Assembly: GCA_035307785.1 (NCBI GenBank) | Contig: DATGHS010000296.1 | Location: forward strand, 1-19,278 | Direction of reading: 5' to 3' | DNA: 19,278 bases | Source of the DNA: DATGHS01 sp035307785 | Lineage (GTDB): Bacteria > Planctomycetota > Planctomycetia > Gemmatales > Gemmataceae | The notes under the pieces: generated by a model | Databases searched by the model: none | The model's input: only the letters and a program-made list of their open reading frames with translations | What the model was told of the DNA's origin: nothing | Shown here: positions 13,511 through 19,278 of the stretch, one piece after another | Layout: every line of letters begins with the position of its first letter | How positions within the stretch are numbered: the stretch's first letter is position 1 | Position numbers and translations under genes: made by a program

Positions 13511-15205
13511 TTACGCCGCGGGCTTGATCTCTTCCTGCACCGGCGCGCTTTGGTGGAAATTCAGATCGCCGACCAGGCACGGGTGCTTGTATTGCTCCGG
13601 CACGCCGCCGGAGCGGCGCAGCCGCTCGCGGTCCCACTGCTGCCAGAAGCCGGGCGGCAGCACTTCCAGGCGCACGGGGCCGAGCCGGCGGCTGTCGCGC
13701 TTGCTGGCATACTCCGTATTGTGTTCCATCAGGCAGCGGTCGAAGTCTTGCAAAAAGCGCGGGCCGCGCTCGCCGACGGGCTCATCGCCGCGCTCCACGA
13801 ACAAGCCGTAATACGGCTGGGCATCATCCCACACCGGGGCGACGCTGTAAATAGACGGTCCGGCCCCGTGCTGCCGTGTCACGACTTCCATGGCCCGCGT
13901 CACATGATGTTCCGACAGCTTTTCGCCCGTGAGGTTGGCGAAACTGTTGCCCTTGCCCAGGAATTGCAAGAGCGGCGTGCGGCCGTGGAAGCCGGTCACT
14001 TTCACCAGGTCGCGAATGTCGTAGCGGTAGAGACCATAGGCGGTCGTGGGCTGAATGAAGTAATGCCGGCCCTCGATCAACTCATGCGCGGCAAGCACCG
14101 TGGGCTGCTTCGATTCGCTTTCCTCTTCGGGAATGAATTCGAAGTAATGTGAAGTGATGTCGAGCGCGCCGGCCGAAGTGTTATCTTCGACGGGAATAGT
14201 CATGCGGCCTTCGCTGGCGACGAGGCCGAGATCGCGCAGGAACGTCGCGCCGTAGTATTGCGGCAATTGCCGAAGGTACGGGCCAACGCTGCCGCCGGTC
14301 CAGGTGCCGATCAACAGATGCGCTGGATTCCAGAAGTCCTTGGGGTAGAGCCGGCCGCTGCGTTCCGCGATCGCGGCCAGGCGGCGGGCCAAGCCCGGCT
14401 TCCGCTGAAGTCGCGGCTGGAGCTCCGCGCGAATGGCGGCAGGAATGTCGAGATCCTTGTTCAGCGTGCCCTGACCCAGGTCGCGAATGAGTTCTTCCTT
14501 ATATTTGTCGGCAACGCGCGCCAGTTGAACGAGCGATGAGGGATTGGCGGCGAGCAGCATGCCAATCGCGTGCGGAATGCTGAAACGCAGCCCCACGTAC
14601 GTTCGGGCGGTGGAATCCTTGATTCGGCCCGTGCAGGCGGGGACACAGTATTGCCGACGAATAAGCCGGCGCTGCACCTCGGCGGTGAAACCGGAAATGC
14701 TGCCGCAAGGAATGCCGGCCTCGGTGCGGAATTCATCGGGGTCGCCGACCAGCTGCACGATGGGCCGCAAGGTGATTTCGCGCTTGTGCGCGCGCATGGC
14801 GCGAATGCCCCACAGGTTCCAGCCGCGGCGATAGGTCTGCAGGTAGCGCTGCGTGACCGGGATGAATTTCCGCGCGGCCGTGGTGCCGCTGGTCAGCGCG
14901 AACATGAGGACCGGGTCGCTAAGCAAGGCTCGTGTGTCGCCGCGTTGCACTTGCTCGATGTAGGGCTGCACGTATTCGTAGGGCGCAACCGGTACCTGGC
15001 GGCGGAAGTCGGCCACGGTGCGGATGGCGCCAAAGCCATGATCGCGGCCAAAACGGGTGTCGGCTTGCGAGGCGATGATTTGCTGCAGGATCGCTTCTTG
15101 AACGGCTTTCGGATGTTGGGCAAGGCGGTCGAATTCGTAGAGCCTGCGGCGGGTCGGCCAGGCGAGCAGACGGCCAAGTGTATAGACGAACGCCACGCGT
15201 AACAT
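13511..15205 (-). CDS. GH3-family acyl-acid amido synthetase
   Basis: A 564-residue GH3 protein of the adenylating (ANL) superfamily. Plant GH3 enzymes adenylate a carboxylic acid such as indole-acetate or jasmonate and join it to an amino acid. The ATP loop TSGTTAARKFIPVT lies at 105-118, SEG at 331-333, FEFIP near 355-359, YGLYRYDIRDLVKVTGF at about 390-406, and TGEKLSE near 425; these follow the GH3 order. Length is typical (about 550-600). The ATG at 15205 is preferred because the conserved N-terminus begins there, with CGGAAAT just upstream; an in-frame codon at 15271 adds unrelated residues. It follows the alpha/beta hydrolase by 31 nt and seems to be the last gene of the ketosynthase operon. 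The acyl substrate and amine are unknown. Confidence 0.9.
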   Translation of the reverse strand: MLRVAFVYTLGRLLAWPTRRRLYEFDRLAQHPKAVQEAILQQIIASQADTRFGRDHGFGAIRTVADFRRQVPVAPYEYVQPYIEQVQRGDTRALLSDPVLMFALTSGTTAARKFIPVTQRYLQTYRRGWNLWGIRAMRAHKREITLRPIVQLVGDPDEFRTEAGIPCGSISGFTAEVQRRLIRRQYCVPACTGRIKDSTARTYVGLRFSIPHAIGMLLAANPSSLVQLARVADKYKEELIRDLGQGTLNKDLDIPAAIRAELQPRLQRKPGLARRLAAIAERSGRLYPKDFWNPAHLLIGTWTGGSVGPYLRQLPQYYGATFLRDLGLVASEGRMTIPVEDNTSAGALDITSHYFEFIPEEESESKQPTVLAAHELIEGRHYFIQPTTAYGLYRYDIRDLVKVTGFHGRTPLLQFLGKGNSFANLTGEKLSEHHVTRAMEVVTRQHGAGPSIYSVAPVWDDAQPYYGLFVERGDEPVGERGPRFLQDFDRCLMEHNTEYASKRDSRRLGPVRLEVLPPGFWQQWDRERLRRSGGVPEQYKHPCLVGDLNFHQSAPVQEEIKPAA

Positions 15206-15236
15206 GGTATTTCCGCCGGCGAAGCTGCAAGCGGCG

Positions 15237-16229
15237 TTACGCCGCCGATTGCGAGGGCTGAACCAATTCACCTGCCAGGTGCTGATCGAAGAAGTCCCGA
15301 ACCCGGCGGCGATACTCGTCGCCGGCCACTTCCAGCCCCTTATTGTGATTGGCCCCGGGAATCATCCAGAAATCTTTCGGAGGGCGAGCATGTTCGAACA
15401 GTTTCAGCGCCATCTCGGGCTGGATGTACCCGTCTTGTTGCCCGTGCAGCATGAGCAAGGGCCGGCCGAAGCGGCGCAGAGCCTGCTCCACGTGCAGAAA
15501 CTCAACGCCGCGCTGCCGGCCCACCCGGCGAATGCCGAGCTTGGCGAACAGGGCATAATACCAGGTCGGCAGCAGTTCCTGCACGGTGTAGTTTTTGTTG
15601 TAGATGCGAATCCAATGCCGCATGTAGGGCACGACGGTAATGCAACTGGAATACATGCCATCCGTCACGGCGCAACGTACGTACGAGTCCTCGGCCGCGG
15701 CGACTATGCCGGCCCCGGCGCCCTTGCTGATGCCGAACCAGCCGATGCCGTTTGGATCGGCATCCGGTCTCGATTTCAAGTATGCCAGCGCCGCTTGGGC
15801 ATCGCGCAGGTCGCGATCGGAGACCCATTGGAGCGGTTCGAGTTTCGGTTCGGCGTCGCTATCGCCCTGATTGCGCGGCTCGTAGGTGAAGACGTCGTAG
15901 CCGGCTTCCAGCAGATGTTCGCAGTACGCCAGGCAGGACCAGCGATTGGAGCCGAACTCCAGGCCAAACAAGATTACACCGCGCCGCGGCCGGCAGCGGC
16001 GAAAATAGCAACCCGCCAAAGTGAGGCCATCGGAAGTAGGAACGGCCACGTGCTCGGCGCCGGGCAGTGGCTGGCCGCGTGGCACGTTGAAATAAGGGAT
16101 TTCTTGAAAAATTCGCTCGATAAAAGGGACATAGGCCAGGCGCAAATACCAGTACAAGGCAGCCAGGAGAATGAAGAGAACGAGCGGCAACGTGAGCAGA
16201 ACCGCCATGCCGATCGAGATCCAAAGCAC
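15237..16229 (-). CDS. Membrane-anchored alpha/beta hydrolase
   Basis: A 330-residue serine hydrolase. Residues 4-30 form one strong hydrophobic helix (GMAVLLTLPLVLFILLAALY), an uncleaved anchor or signal anchor. The catalytic triad can be placed: Ser168 in the nucleophile elbow GISKG, Asp266 in HGQQDGYI, and His295 in GANHNKG. The fold resembles dienelactone-hydrolase or BAAT-like lipases and thioesterases with a peptidase-S9-like core. The GTG start at 16229 is supported by a perfect GGAGG 7 nt upstream; the next ATG, seven codons in, has no such site. It lies 22 nt after the KS-alpha stop and 31 nt before GH3, so it could release or transfer an acyl chain made by the ketosynthases. That role is inference. 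Confidence 0.88.
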   Translation of the reverse strand: MLWISIGMAVLLTLPLVLFILLAALYWYLRLAYVPFIERIFQEIPYFNVPRGQPLPGAEHVAVPTSDGLTLAGCYFRRCRPRRGVILFGLEFGSNRWSCLAYCEHLLEAGYDVFTYEPRNQGDSDAEPKLEPLQWVSDRDLRDAQAALAYLKSRPDADPNGIGWFGISKGAGAGIVAAAEDSYVRCAVTDGMYSSCITVVPYMRHWIRIYNKNYTVQELLPTWYYALFAKLGIRRVGRQRGVEFLHVEQALRRFGRPLLMLHGQQDGYIQPEMALKLFEHARPPKDFWMIPGANHNKGLEVAGDEYRRRVRDFFDQHLAGELVQPSQSAA

Positions 16230-16251
16230 GACTCACCTCCGGCGCTGCGGT

Positions 16252-17544
16252 TCAATCCTTAAAACGGCTTGCAATCAGCGAAGCGTTCTGCCCGCCGAAA
16301 CCGAAGCTGTTGCTCAGCACGTGGTCGACCCACTTCTCGCGGGCCGTGTTGGGAATGTAATCGAGGTCGCATTCCGGATCGGGAGTGTCATAGTTGATTG
16401 TGGGCGGCAGCACGCCCTTGCGCATGGCCATGACGATGATGATCAATTCCGTTGCTCCTGCCGCCGAGATGAGATGACCCATCATGCTCTTGCTGCTGGA
16501 AACGGGTATGCGGTAGGCGTGCTCGCCAAAAACGTTTTTGATGGCGAGTGTTTCCACCTGATCATTGACCTTCGTGCTGGTGCCGTGGGCATTGATGTAG
16601 CCCATGGCCGCCGGATCCAGGCCGCTGTCGCGCAGGGCTTCGCGCATGCAAGCGATGGCGCCGCGGCCTTCATCGTGGCTATCGGTAACTCGAAAAGCGT
16701 CGGCCGTTGAGCCGTAACCGGTCAGCTCGGCGTAGATATTCGCGCCCCGTTTCCGGGCATGCTCCAGTTCCTCGAGAACGACCATGCCCGCGCCCTCGCC
16801 CAGCACGAAGCCATCGCGGTTGAGGTCGAACGGACGCGATGCTTTGCATGGGGAATCGTTGCGCGTCGAAAGGGCCGTAAGCCGATTGAAACCGGTCACC
16901 CCAAAGGGATGAATCATGCTGTGCGAACCGCCGGCCAGCATGATGTCGGCGTCGTTTTGACGGATGAGTTGTAGCGCTTCGCCAACACTTTGGCTGCTGG
17001 CAGCGCAGGCCGTCTGGCAGGTGAAATTCGGACCTGGCAAATTGAATTCTTGCGCCAGCTGCCCCGCGGTCGTGTGGATTTCCAGCTCGTATTCGTGGCC
17101 CGGATCAAAGGTACGCAGCGCGGCTTCCGTGAATGTGGGCACGTCGGCAACCGTGCGGTCGGGTAGCGAGGCTTTTGCAATGGCGGCGACGAGATTGAAA
17201 AAGTCACTCGCGCCGTCTCCGTTGCCCAGATAGATGCCAAACCGCTCTCGCGGTAAGTTTGTTGGAATGGCGGCGTCGGCTAGGGCCTCTTTGGCGGCAA
17301 CCAAGGCAAATAACGTATTGGGTCCGGCATCGCGATAACGTTCCGCATTGGGCAAGAACTTGGACAGACTGAAATTCTTCACTTCCGCGGCAAAGCGCGT
17401 GGGGAACGTGCTGGCGTCAAAGTGGCTGATCCAGTCCACGCCGCTGCGGCCGTGGATTTGTGCGTCGTACAGCTCCGCGACCGAATGGCCGAGCGGCGTA
17501 ATCGCCCCCATGCCGGTAATCACCACACGACGACGCATGAGCAT
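16252..17544 (-). CDS. FabF-like beta-ketoacyl-ACP synthase, intact active site (KS-alpha-like)
   Basis: A 430-residue ketosynthase that should condense an acyl thioester with malonyl-ACP. The N-terminus RRRVVITGMGAITPLGHSV is typical of FabF. The catalytic triad is complete: Cys180 in TACAASSQS, His320 in NAHGTST and His357 in MMGHLISAAG, with Lys352 in SSSKSMMGH. The C-terminal NSFGFGGQNASL gating loop is conserved. An AGGA ribosome site lies 7 nt before the ATG at 17544; a second in-frame ATG is at 17538. It starts 7 nt after the stop of a second ketosynthase homologue that has lost the active cysteine, an arrangement like the KS-alpha/KS-beta pairs of type II polyketide or aryl-polyene systems. 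A second FabF for ordinary fatty-acid synthesis is the alternative. Confidence 0.92.
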   Translation of the reverse strand: MLMRRRVVITGMGAITPLGHSVAELYDAQIHGRSGVDWISHFDASTFPTRFAAEVKNFSLSKFLPNAERYRDAGPNTLFALVAAKEALADAAIPTNLPRERFGIYLGNGDGASDFFNLVAAIAKASLPDRTVADVPTFTEAALRTFDPGHEYELEIHTTAGQLAQEFNLPGPNFTCQTACAASSQSVGEALQLIRQNDADIMLAGGSHSMIHPFGVTGFNRLTALSTRNDSPCKASRPFDLNRDGFVLGEGAGMVVLEELEHARKRGANIYAELTGYGSTADAFRVTDSHDEGRGAIACMREALRDSGLDPAAMGYINAHGTSTKVNDQVETLAIKNVFGEHAYRIPVSSSKSMMGHLISAAGATELIIIVMAMRKGVLPPTINYDTPDPECDLDYIPNTAREKWVDHVLSNSFGFGGQNASLIASRFKD

Positions 17545-17551
17545 AATCCTG

Positions 17552-18847
17552 TCATTCCCAGCGGCGCAATACGATCGCTGCGCACTGGCCGAGGTCCGTA
17601 AAGCTCAACTTTAATACATAGGGCGTGCGGAGCGCTCTCGGCACGCCGGTGTGCACGTGCACTCTGCATTCCGGGTCGGGATGATCGCAATTGATGCTCC
17701 CCGGCAAGGCGGCTTTCTGGAGCGCCAGCAGCGAGAAGTACAGTTCCACTGCCCCGGCAGCCGCACTACAATGGCCGACAAATCCCTTGCCTGCAAAAAC
17801 CGGCGGATCGTTTGGGCCGAAGACTTCGCGCAGACCACGTGCTTCCCAGAGGTCGGTTTCCCGCGTTGCCAGGCCATGAGCGTTCACATGGTCTACGTCA
17901 GCCGGAGAAATCCCTGCTTCGCGGAGTGCCGCGCGCATCGCGCGCGCCAGGCCGCTGCCATTACGCTGAACATCGACTGCCGCGCCAAACCCCACGACTT
18001 CGGCCTGGATGGCAGCGCCGCGTTTTTGTGCGTGCTCCAGCTCTTCCACCGCAAACAAGGCCGAACCCTCCGCCAATACGTTGCCGTCGCGGTCGCGGTC
18101 AAAGGGCCGAACCGATCTCTCCGGTTCTTCCCGGCGGCGCGTAAAGGGAAAGAACAGGTTATGCCGGGCCTGGACAATGGGTTCCAGTTTGCTGTCGGCC
18201 GCACCGGCCAACAGGAAATCCGCCTGGGAACGCTGAATAATTCGGAAGGCTTCGCCGAGGGCCTGAAGCCCCGAGATGTCGCCCCCGGTGTGCGTGTTGC
18301 TCGGTCCCTGGGCGTCATGCAGGATCGTGATGTGGCAGGCCGGCATATTCGGCAGGTATTTCAGCATCCAGGTGGGTTCAATGGTGTCGATCCCCTTGGC
18401 GCCCCAATCGGCAAGACTTACCTGCCCCGGCTGACCGTTGGAACTTATCTTGGCCGCAGCAACGAGGTCCGGCAACTCGATGGCCATCATGGCCGCGCCC
18501 ATTTCGACGCCGAAGCGCGTCGCATCGAGCTGGCCGCGCTCGAGCTGGGCATTCGCCATCGTCAATTTGGATGTGACGAGGCCTAATTGAATGGCCCGTG
18601 CCATCTTGCGCAGGCCCTTGCCGGCCTCTTTTTCTTTCGGGTCTTTGTTGCTGAAATGCTGCTTGGCCACGAAGTTGCGCACTTCGCCGGCAAAACGACA
18701 GGGAAGCTGGGAAGCATCGAAGGATTGAATCGTGGCAACGCCGCTGCGGCCGTCCACCAGCGCTTGCCAGATGGCGGCGGGGTCATTCCCGATCGGCGTG
18801 AGGGCGGCCGAGCCGGTGATCACAGCGCGTCGGGACGGGAGGGACAT
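17552..18847 (-). CDS. Ketosynthase homologue with Cys-to-Asp active site (KS-beta / chain-length-factor-like)
   Basis: A 431-residue FabF-fold protein (RRAVITGSAALTPIGNDPA at the start). Aligned with its neighbour, the TACAASS nucleophile segment reads TGGDISG, so the catalytic Cys is Asp190. Both histidines remain (His324 in NAHGLAT, His359 in GHCSAAAG). The C-terminal GFGG gating loop reads DLGQ. It should not carry an acyl chain or condense; partner subunits of this kind (chain-length factors) shape the tunnel of an active ketosynthase in a heterodimer, or may decarboxylate malonyl-ACP. The ORF is intact and long, so this is not a decaying gene. The ATG at 18847 has GCAGG about 9 nt upstream; an in-frame TTG at 18865 is less likely. 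It lies 62 nt after the dehydratase stop. Confidence 0.88.
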   Translation of the reverse strand: MSLPSRRAVITGSAALTPIGNDPAAIWQALVDGRSGVATIQSFDASQLPCRFAGEVRNFVAKQHFSNKDPKEKEAGKGLRKMARAIQLGLVTSKLTMANAQLERGQLDATRFGVEMGAAMMAIELPDLVAAAKISSNGQPGQVSLADWGAKGIDTIEPTWMLKYLPNMPACHITILHDAQGPSNTHTGGDISGLQALGEAFRIIQRSQADFLLAGAADSKLEPIVQARHNLFFPFTRRREEPERSVRPFDRDRDGNVLAEGSALFAVEELEHAQKRGAAIQAEVVGFGAAVDVQRNGSGLARAMRAALREAGISPADVDHVNAHGLATRETDLWEARGLREVFGPNDPPVFAGKGFVGHCSAAAGAVELYFSLLALQKAALPGSINCDHPDPECRVHVHTGVPRALRTPYVLKLSFTDLGQCAAIVLRRWE

Positions 18848-18909
18848 GGTTAACCTGCTATTCAAGTCCGGTCTTGGCCGGGCGATCCTTCGGCCGGCAT
18901 GCGATGCAC

Positions 18910-19278
18910 TTATTTACAGGCGGTTTCCAGCAGGGTCTTCATGTCGCTGCTGAACACGAAATTCCGGTCGCCGAAAAATTGCTGGGAACGCGATTGATCC
19001 AAATGCGCGAAGGTGATTTCCGCCTCGCCGATTAACTCTTCCCCGGCCAGCAATCGGCCGGCCACCGCCGCGCCTTCCGGGCGAAGGTACAGCACGCGGG
19101 CTTCCATCGTTACGGCTTCGCCGGCCAGCACTTCGCGCTGAAAGCGCACGCCGCTAATCTTGGCGAGGATCACTTTCTCACGGAATTCATTGGCTTCGCC
19201 CACCAGTAGGCCGCCCGTCTGGGCGAGCCCTTCGAGCATCAAACTGGCGGGCACAATCGGGTATTCCGGAAAATGGGC
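18910..19278 (-). CDS. FabZ/FabA-like 3-hydroxyacyl-ACP dehydratase (5' end outside window)
   Basis: The last 122 codons of a hot-dog-fold protein. The visible start AHFPEYPIVPASLMLEGLAQ matches the FabZ active-site pattern GHFPxxPxxPG...E: the catalytic His is in HFPEYP and the Glu is in LMLEGLAQ. The usual PG after the second proline is PAS here. VILAKISGVRFQREVLAGEAV matches the FabZ second half (..D.VRF...V.PGD.L). It should dehydrate 3-hydroxyacyl-ACP to enoyl-ACP. The C-terminal extension (DQSRSQQFFGDRNFVFSSD) is longer than in E. coli FabZ. It is the first visible gene of the ketosynthase operon. Further genes such as an ACP or ketoreductase may lie beyond the edge; none can be seen here. 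Confidence 0.85.
   Translation of the reverse strand, partial: AHFPEYPIVPASLMLEGLAQTGGLLVGEANEFREKVILAKISGVRFQREVLAGEAVTMEARVLYLRPEGAAVAGRLLAGEELIGEAEITFAHLDQSRSQQFFGDRNFVFSSDMKTLLETACK

Noticed and set aside
15204..16262. A 352-codon plus-strand frame over the alpha/beta hydrolase
   Set aside because: The minus strand has a perfect GGAGG site and a full catalytic triad; the plus frame has no recognisable motif.
17651..18586. A 311-codon plus-strand frame over the second ketosynthase
   Set aside because: The ketosynthase on minus is continuous and conserved; the plus frame looks like antisense composition.
17552..18847. The Cys-less ketosynthase as a pseudogene
   Set aside because: The frame is full length, both histidines are kept and it is tightly packed in an operon; the changes are confined to catalytic and gating positions.
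13511..19278. A ladderane or canonical aryl-polyene cluster
   Set aside because: Diagnostic partners (radical SAM enzymes or desaturases; ACPs, ketoreductase, AMP ligase, MMPL transporter) are not seen in the window, so naming the pathway is not justified.

Overview
This 19.3-kb window looks like chromosomal DNA of a GC-rich bacterium, most likely a planctomycete of the Pirellulales type. That assignment is an inference. It rests on a secreted PQQ-type propeller protein, a tiny Cys-rich lipoprotein, a polyphosphate kinase with a basic tail, a GH3 enzyme beside paired ketosynthases, sparse Shine-Dalgarno sites, and many palindromic intergenic repeats. No rRNA or tRNA gene was recognised, and I saw no CRISPR array, phage gene or transposase.

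Layout. Positions 1-2256 (minus) hold a secreted M1-family zinc aminopeptidase with a C-terminal helical-repeat region, cut by the left edge. Positions 2370-3735 are a small accessory patch: an unrecognised CPxC protein (minus), then a MNT nucleotidyltransferase and a HEPN protein (plus) that form a toxin-antitoxin-like pair. The HEPN frame is interrupted by a stop codon, and its natural C-terminus can still be read downstream. Positions 3732-4424 (minus) encode a sugar-1-phosphate nucleotidyltransferase. A gene-poor stretch follows, with a heptamer tandem repeat and a possible 33-codon ORF, then a small lipoprotein (plus). Convergent to it is polyphosphate kinase (minus, 5038-7215). A small exported protein and a secreted PQQ-like propeller protein follow on plus.

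From 9.4 kb to the right edge every gene is on the minus strand. In transcription order (right to left) they are a FabZ/FabA-like dehydratase (cut by the edge), a ketosynthase homologue with Asp at the catalytic Cys position (KS-beta-like), an intact FabF-like ketosynthase (KS-alpha-like), a membrane-anchored alpha/beta hydrolase and a GH3 acyl-amido synthetase. The first five are closely spaced (gaps of 62, 7, 22 and 31 nt) and look like one operon. After a large hairpin come an MFS exporter, another hairpin, a GT9 heptosyltransferase overlapping maf, a further hairpin, a P-II protein without the uridylylation tyrosine, and a degenerate single-domain receiver.

How the genes may work together. 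The dehydratase, ketosynthase pair, hydrolase and GH3 enzyme are the parts expected of a dissociated fatty-acid or polyketide-type pathway. Its acyl product could be amidated by GH3 and exported by the adjacent MFS protein. This is the best candidate here for an undescribed system. The second theme is palindromic repeats: at least six imperfect or perfect inverted repeats lie between genes, and one 35-bp palindrome lies in frame inside the heptosyltransferase gene, adding about 11 residues to the protein.
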